In this document: positions 7,782 to 20,385 of the stretch, piece by piece
Layout of the letters: every line of letters begins with the position of its first letter
How positions within the stretch are numbered: the first letter of the stretch is position 1
From: an uncultured Gemmatimonadota bacterium
GTDB lineage: Bacteria; Gemmatimonadota; Gemmatimonadetes; Gemmatimonadales; Gemmatimonadaceae
DNA: 64,000 nt
Direction: 5' to 3'
NCBI GenBank assembly: GCA_903910555.1
Contig: CAIVZZ010000003.1
Location: forward strand, 1-64,000
Notes under the pieces: model-generated
Database searches by the model: none
What the model was told of the DNA's origin: nothing
Seen by the model: the letters and a program-made list of their open reading frames with translations, nothing else
Program-made: the position numbers and the translations under genes

Positions 7782-9479
7782 TTAGCGCTCCACCGCTTCG
7801 AGTCGCGTCAGCGCGATCCGAATCGGCAATATCGTGGCCAATGTGCACAGCGCGAACGCCGTGCCGAATCCAAGTACCATCTCAAAAATATCAGGCTGAG
7901 ATCCGTACAGCCGTGATGATAAGAAACTGAACACCGGCCGCGCTTCCATGATCACCACTCCGGCAATGACCGCGACCGACGACATCATGAACAGCAATCC
8001 GCCGAAGCTGGTCGGGATCTGCGCGGCGTTCTCCGTTTCAAACTGGGGAAAGACCGTCCCAAAACCGATGGCCAATCCACTGATCGCAAAGGTCATCATC
8101 GCGATCGTGAATGTGCTTACAACGAACATGAAGCCGCTCACTTTCAGCAAATAGTCCGTCACGCCGACGATCGCGAGCGCGAGAATCAGCAGCGGCGCCG
8201 TTCCAACCCAGAACTTCGCCCATAACAAATCGCGCATCGACATCGGGCTCGATTTGAGCAGCCAGAGCGTTCGCCCCTCGAGTGAAACTCCGGGGAAAAT
8301 GAATCGCGCGGCAATCGACGCCAATACAAATCCCGCCAGCACGAGATTCAAGAATGGCACCACGTTCACCAACCATAACGTGATCCCTTCGCCCTTGAGC
8401 GGCAGGAACTTGATGTTGAACACGTACACAACCACCAGCACGGCGAGCAGAATCAGCTGCGACCACTGCGTGGTATCGCGAAAGAACACGCGAATCTCTT
8501 TCATGATCAGTTCCTGCTTCAGCACGCCGAGCGGACGAAGCACGCGCATGATCATCCGCGTGAGGATTCCGCTGCGCGCCCAGCGCTGCGCGCTTTCTTG
8601 CGCCTTGCTGAATCCGGTCACATAGAGCGCGCGGTGGAGCAGGGCACCAAGCACGACGAACGCCGCCGCGGTTGTCCAGAGCATGTACACCGCAAGCCAG
8701 TCCGGTTTCTCGGAGAGCAGCCCCATAATGCTGCGCTGTACCCATTCAGACGGGAGCAGTGGGGAAGTCGGCGTGCGGAGCACCGCGACGAAGTCTACCA
8801 GGGACTTGAATCCCTCCGGCCGCGCGAGCTGCTCGGGCCGCACGAGCCGCACGACCAGCACGACACCGGCCGCGGCCATGACGGCGACGACGCTCAGAAT
8901 ATCGCGCGTGCGCCGCGCCGGAAAAATATTCACGAGCAACAGCGTCGACGCGCTCCCGATGACAGCCGGTATCACGAGGAAGGGAATCATCACGGCCGTG
9001 GCGAACAGTCCAAACGCCCACCCGCCGCGATACACCCACCCGTACGCGGCGAAAACCGGAATCGACATCAGCGCCACCATCCAGCTCGACGCGATCACCG
9101 TTTCCAGAAGTTTCGCGCCGTACAACCGCAGCCAGTCCACCGGACCCGACACGAGCAAATCGAGGTTTCGCGCAAGAAAGAAACTCGACAGCGCCGTGAT
9201 CACGTTCGACAGCAGCAGGATCGAAAAAAAACTCACGAGCATTAGCCCGAGCAGCTTGCCCGAAAGCAACGGCCCGATTTCCGGAATCCCGCGGAAGTAA
9301 TACAGGAGTTTGTACAGCACGCTGTAAATCGCGGCCCAGAAAATCGCACCGATAATCGCGAGCAGCGTGATCCGCGCCCCGCGCCCCTTCTTGTCGCTCA
9401 CCGACCGCGCACGCGCCGTCAGCACCTTCGGCGTGAGAAGGTGCAGCAACCGCGGGTTCGGCAGCAGCTCTTCAGGCAT
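7782..9479 (-). CDS. ABC-2-type transporter permease, two-domain
   Basis: About 565 residues from the ATG at 9479, which overlaps the ATPase stop by 8 nt (the track start adds four residues). Roughly twelve hydrophobic segments occur in two groups separated by a basic cytoplasmic linker near residue 290-320 (SKAQESAQRWARSGILTRM). The protein resembles large exporter permeases that pair with a single ATPase. The ATPase gene directly upstream and overlapping supports an ABC exporter. A motif similar to LEGRTLWLLKSSPMS, seen around residue 400, recurs in this permease class. Substrate unknown; the transglutaminase-like partner suggests an envelope role. Confidence 0.85.
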   Translation of the reverse strand: MPEELLPNPRLLHLLTPKVLTARARSVSDKKGRGARITLLAIIGAIFWAAIYSVLYKLLYYFRGIPEIGPLLSGKLLGLMLVSFFSILLLSNVITALSSFFLARNLDLLVSGPVDWLRLYGAKLLETVIASSWMVALMSIPVFAAYGWVYRGGWAFGLFATAVMIPFLVIPAVIGSASTLLLVNIFPARRTRDILSVVAVMAAAGVVLVVRLVRPEQLARPEGFKSLVDFVAVLRTPTSPLLPSEWVQRSIMGLLSEKPDWLAVYMLWTTAAAFVVLGALLHRALYVTGFSKAQESAQRWARSGILTRMIMRVLRPLGVLKQELIMKEIRVFFRDTTQWSQLILLAVLVVVYVFNIKFLPLKGEGITLWLVNVVPFLNLVLAGFVLASIAARFIFPGVSLEGRTLWLLKSSPMSMRDLLWAKFWVGTAPLLILALAIVGVTDYLLKVSGFMFVVSTFTIAMMTFAISGLAIGFGTVFPQFETENAAQIPTSFGGLLFMMSSVAVIAGVVIMEARPVFSFLSSRLYGSQPDIFEMVLGFGTAFALCTLATILPIRIALTRLEAVER

Positions 9480-10227
9480 CCAGCACGTCAACCAGATCGC
9501 GTGCCGCCGTCTGCCCGGTCAGGCGCATGAAGATCTCCTCGAGCCCGCCCTTATTCTCCGCGCCAGCGCGCAGTTCATCCATCGTCCCGCATGCCGCGAT
9601 CTTTCCGCCCGCGATAATCGCGATGCGATCGCACAGCGCCTCGGCCGCATCAAGCGTGTGCGTGCTCATCAAAATCGTATGCCCGCGCCGCACATATTCC
9701 TTAAACAGCTCGCGCAGAATCTTGATCGATTTCGGATCGAGCCCCACATGCGGCTCGTCAACGACAATCACCTGCGGCCGGTGCACGAACGCCGACGACA
9801 CAATCAGCTTCTGCCGCATCCCTTGCGAGTAGCTCTCAACCAACTCATCGCGCCACTCCTCAAGATCGAACAGCGCCATCAACTCGCGCGCACGATGCTC
9901 GACCTCTTTCCCCTGCTCGCCATACAACCCCGCCACAAAGCGCAGAAACTCCGCGCCCGTCAGTTTCTCGTAAATGAAAGGGCGATCGGGAATGAACCCA
10001 AGCTTCGACTTCGCCGCGATCGGATCCTTGGCGATATCAATCCCCGCAATCTCCACGGTGCCGGCCGTCGGCTTCAATATTCCGGCGATCATACGCAGCG
10101 TCGTCGTCTTTCCCGCGCCGTTCGGCCCGACGAACCCAAAGAGTTCGCCCGCCGGCACATGCAGATCAATCGAGTTGACTGCCGTGAAAGTCCCGTACTT
10201 CTTGGTCAGCTTCGTCAGCCGGATCAC
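9472..10227 (-). CDS. ABC transporter ATP-binding protein
   Basis: 251 residues from a GTG at 10227. This start overlaps the upstream stop as GTGA and has GGAGG five bases before it; the track's 117 extra residues are read-through of the transglutaminase gene in another frame. Walker A is GPNGAGKTT, the Q-loop region KLGFIPDRPFIYEKLTG, the signature SYSQGMRQK (Gln replacing the second Ser/Gly of LSGGQ, common in this subclass), Walker B VIVVDEPHVGLD and the H-loop STH. It powers the permease encoded immediately downstream. Cytoplasmic, membrane-associated. Complete. Confidence 0.92.
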   Translation of the reverse strand: MIRLTKLTKKYGTFTAVNSIDLHVPAGELFGFVGPNGAGKTTTLRMIAGILKPTAGTVEIAGIDIAKDPIAAKSKLGFIPDRPFIYEKLTGAEFLRFVAGLYGEQGKEVEHRARELMALFDLEEWRDELVESYSQGMRQKLIVSSAFVHRPQVIVVDEPHVGLDPKSIKILRELFKEYVRRGHTILMSTHTLDAAEALCDRIAIIAGGKIAACGTMDELRAGAENKGGLEEIFMRLTGQTAARDLVDVLDA

Positions 10228-11816
10228 TTCGCCTCCAGCACTTTGATCTTGAGGTTGCCCATCAGCTGCAGCAGTTCCGACTGCCGCGATAGTCCACCGA
10301 GCACGAACCGCAGATGCGCGGCGTCGGCGGGGAACTCGCCAAAGGTCGGGTCGACTGCCACCCAATCGCCGAGCCACACTTCCGCCCAGGCGTTGTAATA
10401 GAACTTTCCGTTCACGTACAGCAGCCCTGTCGCAACACGCGCCGGAATTCCGAGCGAGCGCACCAACGCCACGTACAGCTGCGTGTGCTCGTTGCAGTCC
10501 CCCTTCATCGAATGCAGCACTGCCAGCGCATTCGGCACGCCGCCGGTCACGACTTTCGCGACCGAATCGGAAACCCACCCGTGCAGTTTCTGCGCGATTG
10601 CCTTTGGGGCGCGTTCGTCGCCAACAATCGCGAGCGCCTTGCGAATGATCTCGGGATTGTGAGCCTGCAACAGCGGCTCCTCAGCGAGTTCATGCTTGAA
10701 TTGCACGCGCATTTCCTTCGAGTGCATTTCCCGCCAGCCCGGCTGGTTAACACCGATGGTCGCGTTTTTTTCGCGCGTCACCTTCAGTGTGTCACCGCTG
10801 AAATGCTGCCGGCCGCCGTCGAGATCGTAGCCTTTGAGGTTCGATCCGCCGAGTTCCACCGTGAATGAGAGCAGCTTCGCGCGCCCGAACTTCGCGCCCG
10901 CCGCAATCGCGGTGCGCTCGAGAATATCTCCGGTTCCAGCATTCGACGCCGTCGCGCGATCACGCGCGATACGCCAATTCTCAAACGCCAGTTCGTACGC
11001 GGTGCGCCGCAGCGTGATCCCATCGGGCTGCGAGACCTGCACCATCCGCCCCTGCGCGTCAAGCCACCCCGCGAATCCATCTTTCGCTTCTGGAACGGTC
11101 GCGTGCCATGCGCGCACGGTATCGGTGAGCACGCTCACCCATTCTCCCTTGTCGTCGTCGTACTTCGCGCTGTCCACCAGCGTGAACAGCGACTCGGCGT
11201 CGATCTTGAATGTCGTCGCCGCGGTGTTCATCGTCGCGGGATCGAACGTCGGCAGCGCGTATGAGCGCCCGACTTTTGGTTTGTCGCCGAGCGCGATTGC
11301 GATCGGTATCACCGGCGGCAGCACAACGGGGCCGTGCACGCTCACGCGCTGACTGTCGGTGGCGGCAGGCCCGGTGTACTTGGCATAAACAACTGCTGAA
11401 TCGCCGTCTGCGCGGCCGCCCGTGCGAATCGATGGATTCCGCGAGTCGATCTGCGTTTCGAACGACTTGAGCGAAAGTCCGCGCGAAAGCTTCACCACGG
11501 ATCGCTTCGACGTTCTCTCCAGCGCGCCGCCAACGGGAAAATCCGCGACGAAATAATCGACGGCGTCGATCTCGGTCGGAAGCGTGTCGATCGTCGTCGA
11601 CGCAAAACCGATCACTTTGCCGCCCTGCTCAACAGAGAAGTACGTCGCGCTCGGACTCAGCCGCAGCGCGGCCTCGGCAAGTTTCTGGGGGTGCCCCTGA
11701 TAGAACTCGCGCCGCACGAGCATCGTCAGCCCGCCGCTCCACGCGCCAAGAATTGCAATCGCGGTGAGAAGTCTGAGCTGGCCGCGGCGCGCAAACTGCC
11801 TTGTTGAAGCGGGCAC
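10224..11816 (-). CDS. Transglutaminase-fold membrane-anchored protein with substituted catalytic His
   Basis: 530 residues from a GTG. One N-terminal membrane anchor (LLTAIAILGAWSGGLTMLV), a long probably extracytoplasmic region, and a C-terminal transglutaminase core (about residues 420-510). The nucleophile Cys is visible in GDCNEHTQLYVALVRSLGIP and the Asp in WVAVDPTFG. The usual HAW(x)E histidine is Asn here (YYNAWAEVW; codon AAC), so classic Cys-His-Asp catalysis is doubtful. The gene overlaps the ABC ATPase by 4 nt and follows the TPR gene by 5 nt, a tight operon. It may act in envelope assembly or as a non-catalytic protein-binding module; the role is inference. Confidence 0.85.
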   Translation of the reverse strand: MPASTRQFARRGQLRLLTAIAILGAWSGGLTMLVRREFYQGHPQKLAEAALRLSPSATYFSVEQGGKVIGFASTTIDTLPTEIDAVDYFVADFPVGGALERTSKRSVVKLSRGLSLKSFETQIDSRNPSIRTGGRADGDSAVVYAKYTGPAATDSQRVSVHGPVVLPPVIPIAIALGDKPKVGRSYALPTFDPATMNTAATTFKIDAESLFTLVDSAKYDDDKGEWVSVLTDTVRAWHATVPEAKDGFAGWLDAQGRMVQVSQPDGITLRRTAYELAFENWRIARDRATASNAGTGDILERTAIAAGAKFGRAKLLSFTVELGGSNLKGYDLDGGRQHFSGDTLKVTREKNATIGVNQPGWREMHSKEMRVQFKHELAEEPLLQAHNPEIIRKALAIVGDERAPKAIAQKLHGWVSDSVAKVVTGGVPNALAVLHSMKGDCNEHTQLYVALVRSLGIPARVATGLLYVNGKFYYNAWAEVWLGDWVAVDPTFGEFPADAAHLRFVLGGLSRQSELLQLMGNLKIKVLEAK

Positions 11817-11821
11817 TCGCT

Positions 11822-12793
11822 CTAGCCGCTCTGCGCGTCGCGCGCGCGCCGGTAGAATGCTGCGGCGTCAACGGGGCGGCCCATGCGATCGAGCACGATC
11901 CCAACGCCTTTGAGCGCGCGCCAGTTCTCCGGCTCCAACTCCGACGCGCGTTCATACGCCTGAAGCGCATCCTTCAGGCGATCGAGTTTGTTCAGTGCCT
12001 CGCCAAGATAAAAATGCGCCGGCCCCGATTGCGGGCTGAGCTTCGCGACGTGCTCCAGCGGCTCAACGGCGTCGCGCCATTTCGCACGGCGGCAGGCGAG
12101 AATCCCCTGCTGCAGCAACACTTCCGGATCGTCGCCGCGCAGTTTGGCCGCGCGCTTCAACTCGGCTTCTGCGTCATCATATCGCAAACGGTTCGAAAGT
12201 ATCGTCGCGCGCGCGCAGCGCAGCACGACGCCATCCGCACCGGCATCAATGGCACGCATGAGAATGCTCAGCGCGCCCTCGATGTTGCCGCGCTTGTCGA
12301 GTGCATTCGCGAGTGCAATCGCCGTTTTCACGTCGCCCGGGTGTGCCTCATGCACGCTTTTGAGTTCTGCGAGCGCGGGGAGCGGCGTTGGCGGCGCGAC
12401 ATTGCGCTGACTGATGGCCGGCGTGCGAAGTGAGCGCAGCGGTGGTGCGGGCGAAACGGGCACAGCATTCGACGGCGCCGCAGCCGACGTGCTCCGGAGC
12501 GCAGCGTTGAGCGTATTCTCGCGCGGGCGCGATGTGGCGGAGGTCCCCGGACTCGGCTGCGCCTGATCGACAAAAGTCGCACCGCCGCGCGACTCGGCAT
12601 CGTCGCTGATATCGAACGACCATTCGCCGCAGACGGGCGGCTCGCGAACGGCAGTTGCCGCATCGGCGTCGCTGTCGTCACCGTCGCGGCCCTTCTCGCC
12701 GACGGGGACAAGCGGCATTCCCTCGAACACGCCGAGCGGGAGCTGCTCGGGGTCGATCGGAGAAATACCGAGGGGTGGGGTACGATCCGTCAT
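11822..12793 (-). CDS. TPR-repeat protein
   Basis: About 323 residues from the ATG at 12793 (MTDRTPPLGISPIDP); the earlier Met adds 13 unlikely residues. The N-terminal half is Pro/Ala/Ser-rich and probably disordered. The C-terminal half (about residue 145 onward) holds at least five tetratricopeptide repeats, e.g. GNIEGALSILMRAIDAGADG and GPAHFYLGEALNKLDRLKDA, which form a helical protein-binding surface. No signal peptide, so cytoplasmic. It opens the operon with the transglutaminase-like protein and ABC exporter, suggesting a scaffold for that complex. It diverges from uvrA; the 102-base gap between them holds both promoters, with TATGCT as a possible -10. Confidence 0.8.
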   Translation of the reverse strand: MTDRTPPLGISPIDPEQLPLGVFEGMPLVPVGEKGRDGDDSDADAATAVREPPVCGEWSFDISDDAESRGGATFVDQAQPSPGTSATSRPRENTLNAALRSTSAAAPSNAVPVSPAPPLRSLRTPAISQRNVAPPTPLPALAELKSVHEAHPGDVKTAIALANALDKRGNIEGALSILMRAIDAGADGVVLRCARATILSNRLRYDDAEAELKRAAKLRGDDPEVLLQQGILACRRAKWRDAVEPLEHVAKLSPQSGPAHFYLGEALNKLDRLKDALQAYERASELEPENWRALKGVGIVLDRMGRPVDAAAFYRRARDAQSG

Positions 12794-12895
12794 TGGTATT
12801 GAATCTATCGGGAGGCGGGGGCGGGCGGCCAACGGTGTATGCTATTACCCCGCCCGCTTGTTTCGGTGTGCCGTCCCCGTCAGTTTTATCAGGCT

Positions 12896-15726
<2,831 letters not shown>

Positions 15727-15727
<1 letters not shown>

Positions 15728-15767
15728 ATCCAGCGACGCGGCGCGCGCGAGCGCGCGCCGCGTTGGA

Positions 15768-15769
<2 letters not shown>
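15727..15769. terminator. Bidirectional intrinsic terminator between uvrA and the RCC1-like gene
   Basis: A perfect 12-bp stem, ACGCGGCGCGCG pairing with CGCGCGCCGCGT around a CGAG loop, is extended outward by AATCCA/TGGATT. It lies between convergent stop codons only 40 bases apart. The flanks are only weakly T-rich on either strand (outer stem supplies a few T residues), so termination strength is inferred from the stem. Confidence 0.75.
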
Positions 15770-17279
<1,510 letters not shown>

Positions 17280-17462
17280 GGTGGGGATGTGCGAAGAGAT
17301 GGTCGGGTTTCCCGGCGTCGGTGGCCCGATGAGGGAATGATACATGATGTGCGCGCCGCTGTTCCCAAGTTTCACGTTCCAGCCGTGCGAGGGCATCGGC
17401 GCGCGGTATAGCTTTCAGATAACCGCTTTCCCGGCACCGTCGTCATTTAATACCGCAAATAT

Positions 17463-18131
17463 ATGGTTTCTCTTCTCGACATTATCGGACCCGTCATGGT
17501 CGGGCCGAGCAGCAGCCATACCGCCGGGGCATGTCGGCTCGGCCTGCTCGCGCGCTGCCTTGTTGGCGGCACGCCGGACAAGGCACGCCTCGAACTGCAC
17601 GGCTCTTTTGCGCGCACGGGCGAAGGACACGGTACCGATAAAGCGCTCGCCGCCGGACTCATGGGGTTTCGACCTGACGACGAGCGCATTCGCACGGCAC
17701 TCGAGATAGCGGAGCGCGAGGGACTTCAGTACCGATTCGAAAAGACGACGCTCGGCGAAGAGCTTCATCCGAACAGCGTTCGTCTGACGGTGGAGCGTGG
17801 CCAGCATTCGCACGTGATGGTCGGCTCGTCGCTCGGGGCCGGCCGGGTCTTTGTCACCGAGATCGACGGCTACCCCGTGGAGGTTCACGGCAATTCGCAC
17901 ACGATCGTGTTGCTGGCCGAAGATGTGAAAGGATCGATCGCGCGTATCGCGGCGATTCTCGCCGAGGATGACTGCAACATTGCGACGCTGAGGCTGACAC
18001 GAAAAGAGCGCGGCGGCGATGCGTTTATGGTGATCGAAGTCGATGAAGAGCCCGGCGAAAATGTCCGCGATGAAATTCGGAAGTTGAAGTGGGTGCGTTG
18101 GACGCATCGGCTCGACAAGGTCTCGGCATAG
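17463..18131 (+). CDS. sdaAB: L-serine dehydratase, iron-sulfur type, beta subunit
   Basis: 222 residues. This enzyme deaminates L-serine to pyruvate and ammonia with a [4Fe-4S] cluster held by the alpha subunit. The N-terminal domain shows the family motif GPVMVGPSSSHTAGA and GSFARTGEGHGTDKALAAG. A C-terminal ACT domain follows (VLLAEDVKGSIARIAAILAE, about residues 148-220), as in the Bacillus/Clostridium-type two-subunit enzyme, where it probably senses an amino acid. One base separates its stop from the alpha-subunit GTG, so the two are translationally coupled. The upstream gap holds only presumed promoter sequence. Confidence 0.95.
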   Translation: MVSLLDIIGPVMVGPSSSHTAGACRLGLLARCLVGGTPDKARLELHGSFARTGEGHGTDKALAAGLMGFRPDDERIRTALEIAEREGLQYRFEKTTLGEELHPNSVRLTVERGQHSHVMVGSSLGAGRVFVTEIDGYPVEVHGNSHTIVLLAEDVKGSIARIAAILAEDDCNIATLRLTRKERGGDAFMVIEVDEEPGENVRDEIRKLKWVRWTHRLDKVSA

Positions 18132-18132
18132 A

Positions 18133-19017
18133 GTGTACTCGTCACTCGCTGCCGCAATCAGAGATGCTGAGTCGCAGGGAAAATCCCTCGGCGTCCTCGC
18201 GCTCGAAGTAGAATCCCGCGACCAAGCGCGCCCGGTCGCGGACATCCGCGCCGCACTCGGCCGCGCACTCGTGGTGATGCGCGGCGCAGTTGATCAGGGG
18301 ATGGTCGGCGATCTTCACTCGGCTAGCGGCCTCGTCGGCGGCGACGCCGCGAAGCTTCGGCACGGTCCGCCGGGCCCACTCGCTGGAACGCCGTTCCGCG
18401 ATGTTCTCGCGCGCGCGCTCGCCGTGCAAGAAGTGAATGCCGCGATGGGGGTGATTGTCGCCGCGCCAACCGCAGGTGGCGCAGGTGTTCTCCCCGCCGT
18501 GCTTACCGGCCTCGCCGCCGCGCGCGGAATTCCTGATGAGCAGATCATCACGGCACTCGCCACCGCCGGATTGATCGGTGCAGTCGTCGCCGAACGCGCA
18601 TCGCTTTCAGGAGCCGAGGGCGGCTGTCAGGCCGAGACCGGCGCTGCGGCGGGAATGGCCGCCGGCGCCGCGACCGAAATGCTCGGCGGATCACCCTCGC
18701 AAGTCGGCCACGCTGTCGCGCTCGCGCAGCAGGCCACACTTGGGCTGGTGTGCGATCCACTCGGCGGGCTCGTTGAGCTCCCGTGCGTTTTCCGAAATGC
18801 GACCGGCGCCGCAATTGCGCTCGCGGCAATCGAGATGGCACTCGCCGGAATCACATTCGCTATTCCCGCCGACGAAGTGATTGATGTAATGGGCGAGATC
18901 GGGCGCGAAATGGACGTGCGGTATCGGGAGACCGCGGGCGGCGGACTGGCCGCGACGCCAACGGGGAGGCGGCTGGCGAGAGAGAGAATGGTTCAGATCA
19001 AGCGATCCGGCGCATGA
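18133..19017 (+). CDS. sdaAA: L-serine dehydratase, iron-sulfur type, alpha subunit
   Basis: 294 residues from GTG. Carries the catalytic iron-sulfur domain: GVIVAAPTAGGAGVLPAVL near residue 105, and cysteines in SGAEGGCQAETGAA, GLVCDPLGGLVELPCVFRN that fit the three cluster ligands of the family. Length matches standalone alpha subunits. Cytoplasmic; forms the active enzyme with the product of the gene one base upstream. Directly after its stop begins a repeated intergenic element (19018-19071). Confidence 0.95.
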   Translation: MYSSLAAAIRDAESQGKSLGVLALEVESRDQARPVADIRAALGRALVVMRGAVDQGMVGDLHSASGLVGGDAAKLRHGPPGPLAGTPFRDVLARALAVQEVNAAMGVIVAAPTAGGAGVLPAVLTGLAAARGIPDEQIITALATAGLIGAVVAERASLSGAEGGCQAETGAAAGMAAGAATEMLGGSPSQVGHAVALAQQATLGLVCDPLGGLVELPCVFRNATGAAIALAAIEMALAGITFAIPADEVIDVMGEIGREMDVRYRETAGGGLAATPTGRRLARERMVQIKRSGA

Positions 19018-19071
19018 GTTTCGGACAGACAACCTTGCTTAACCGACCAACAGAAAACAGTTAACTCGTCG
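19018..19071 (+). repeat. Copy 1 of a dispersed intergenic element (30-nt core 19039-19068)
   Basis: Core TTAACCGACCAACAGAAAAC followed by AGTTAACTCG. Without gaps, 43 of 54 positions match copy 2 at 27979-28032 and 26 of 30 core positions are identical. A third core is at 62304-62333. TTAAC and GTTAA form an inverted pair inside the core. Lies about 150 nt upstream of the YbjN-like/pspA operon. Function unknown. Confidence 0.65.
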
Positions 19072-19102
19072 TACAGGTTGCCCTCGCATCGGCACCCTCG
19101 TC

Positions 19103-19121
19103 CCCTTTCTATATAGAAGGG
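19103..19121 (+). other. Hairpin upstream of the YbjN-like/pspA operon
   Basis: CCCTTTCTATATAGAAGGG folds into a short stem (CCCTT/AAGGG with inner CT/AG). It is in the 197-base gap between sdaAA and the next operon and is not followed by a T run, so it is more likely part of a leader or operator than a terminator. TATATA inside it could also serve as a -10 element. Confidence 0.4.
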
Positions 19122-19214
19122 AGCTCCCCGCTGGCGGTTTGTATGTGTCGGAGTGAAACTTCCGTGTGGCTCCAAACCGTATTGATCGCTGAAGCCCAAC
19201 TACCGAGAACTTCC

Positions 19215-19619
19215 ATGGTCACGCACGAAGACATTGTGAGCTTCCTGGACCGCCTTTCGGCGGACGGGGCGACACATTCAGAAGTGTCCGACGGAATCTG
19301 GAACGTCCGGCCCGCCGGCGCGCTCGATTTCGGCGTGGTGGTGCACTACTCGCCGCCGGTCGTTGTCCTGCGCATCAAGGTGATGGATCTTCCCGCCGCC
19401 GGCGCCCAGCGTTCGGCGCTGGAGCATCGCCTGCTCGAGCTCAATGGCAACGATCTGCTGCACGGTTCATACGGCATCCAGAAGAACGAAATCGTTCTGA
19501 CCGAGGCGCTCGAACTCGAGCATCTCGATTTTGAAGAATTCCTCTCCGCGTACGAAAGCATCACCCTGGCGCTCGCGTCGCACATTCGCGAACTGGCGTC
19601 GTTCCGCGAGGCTCGCTGA
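19215..19619 (+). CDS. YbjN / CesT-chaperone-fold protein
   Basis: About 134 residues from the ATG at 19215 (MVTHEDIVSFLDRLSADGAT); the track start 72 bases earlier adds an unlikely leader. The alternating strands and helices (GIWNVRP, VVVHYSPPVVVLRIKV, LLELNGNDLLHGSYGIQKNE) resemble the YbjN and type III chaperone (CesT) fold, which binds partner proteins as a dimer. No signal peptide. The next gene, pspA, starts two bases after its stop, so they are co-transcribed; this suggests a helper or regulator of the PspA membrane-stress response. Function is inference. Confidence 0.7.
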   Translation: MVTHEDIVSFLDRLSADGATHSEVSDGIWNVRPAGALDFGVVVHYSPPVVVLRIKVMDLPAAGAQRSALEHRLLELNGNDLLHGSYGIQKNEIVLTEALELEHLDFEEFLSAYESITLALASHIRELASFREAR

Positions 19620-19621
19620 CG

Positions 19622-20383
19622 ATGGGCATCTTTGATCGCATCGCCACGCTGTTCAAGTCCAACATCAACGACCTGATCTCCAAGGCGGAGAATCCGGAGA
19701 AGATGCTGGACCAGATTTTGATCGACATGCGCAATCAGCTTGCGCAGGCCAAGCAGCAGGTGGCCAGCTCGATCGCCGACGAAAAGCGCCTGAAGGATCA
19801 GGCCGATGCCGAGTATAAATCGGCGCAGGACTGGGAGGCGAAGGCGATGCTCGCGGTGAAGGAAGGACGCGACGATCTGGCCAAGCAGGCGCTGCTGCGC
19901 CATACGGAGAGCCTGCAGCACGCCAACCAGCTCGAAGAGACCTGGAACGCGCAGCAGGCGACGGTTGAGAAACTGAAAAATTCACTGCGCGACCTCAACG
20001 ACAAAATCGAAGAGGCCAAGCGCAAGAAGAATCTGTTGCTCGCCCGTCAGCGTTCCGCGCAGGCGCAGCAGCGCATCGCGCAGACGATGTCGGGGATGTC
20101 GGAGAAAAGCGCGTTCGAGGCGTTCGCGCGAATGGAAGAAAAGATCGCGAACAACGAACGGCAGATCAAAGCGTCTGTTGAGATCGACGAAGAATTTTCG
20201 GGCGATCGTCTGCAGAGCGACTTCAAGAAGCTTGAGCGCGTGGCCGGTTCTGCGAGCGCCGATCAGCAGCTCACCGCGCTCAAGGAAAAGATGGGACTCC
20301 TTCCGCCGGGGAGCTCGGCACCCGCGCGCCAGCTCGGCGCGGGTGAAGAGACCGTCAACGCTGAGATTCGGGAGAAGAAGTAG
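19622..20383 (+). CDS. pspA: PspA/IM30-family membrane-stress protein
   Basis: 253 residues. Begins MGIFDRIATLFKSNINDLIS, the amphipathic helix by which PspA/Vipp1 proteins bind stressed membranes, followed by NPEKMLDQILIDMRNQLAQA and a long coiled coil typical of the ESCRT-III-like superfamily. The C-terminal part (about residue 200 onward) has DRLQSDFKKLERVAGSAS and a short variable tail. No pspF-type sigma-54 activator is nearby. Middle gene of a three-gene operon with a YbjN-like protein and an AI-2E-type membrane protein, all likely concerned with membrane integrity. Confidence 0.92.
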   Translation: MGIFDRIATLFKSNINDLISKAENPEKMLDQILIDMRNQLAQAKQQVASSIADEKRLKDQADAEYKSAQDWEAKAMLAVKEGRDDLAKQALLRHTESLQHANQLEETWNAQQATVEKLKNSLRDLNDKIEEAKRKKNLLLARQRSAQAQQRIAQTMSGMSEKSAFEAFARMEEKIANNERQIKASVEIDEEFSGDRLQSDFKKLERVAGSASADQQLTALKEKMGLLPPGSSAPARQLGAGEETVNAEIREKK

Positions 20384-20385
20384 CG

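Noticed and set aside
8598-9245. 215-residue plus-strand ORF over the ABC permease
   Set aside because: Composition is Arg/His-rich mirror frame of the membrane protein; 9367-10398 is similar.
10228-10578. Track start of the ABC ATPase at 10578
   Set aside because: The 117 extra residues read another frame of the transglutaminase gene. The GTG at 10227 has GGAGG and a GTGA overlap and begins the conserved ABC domain.
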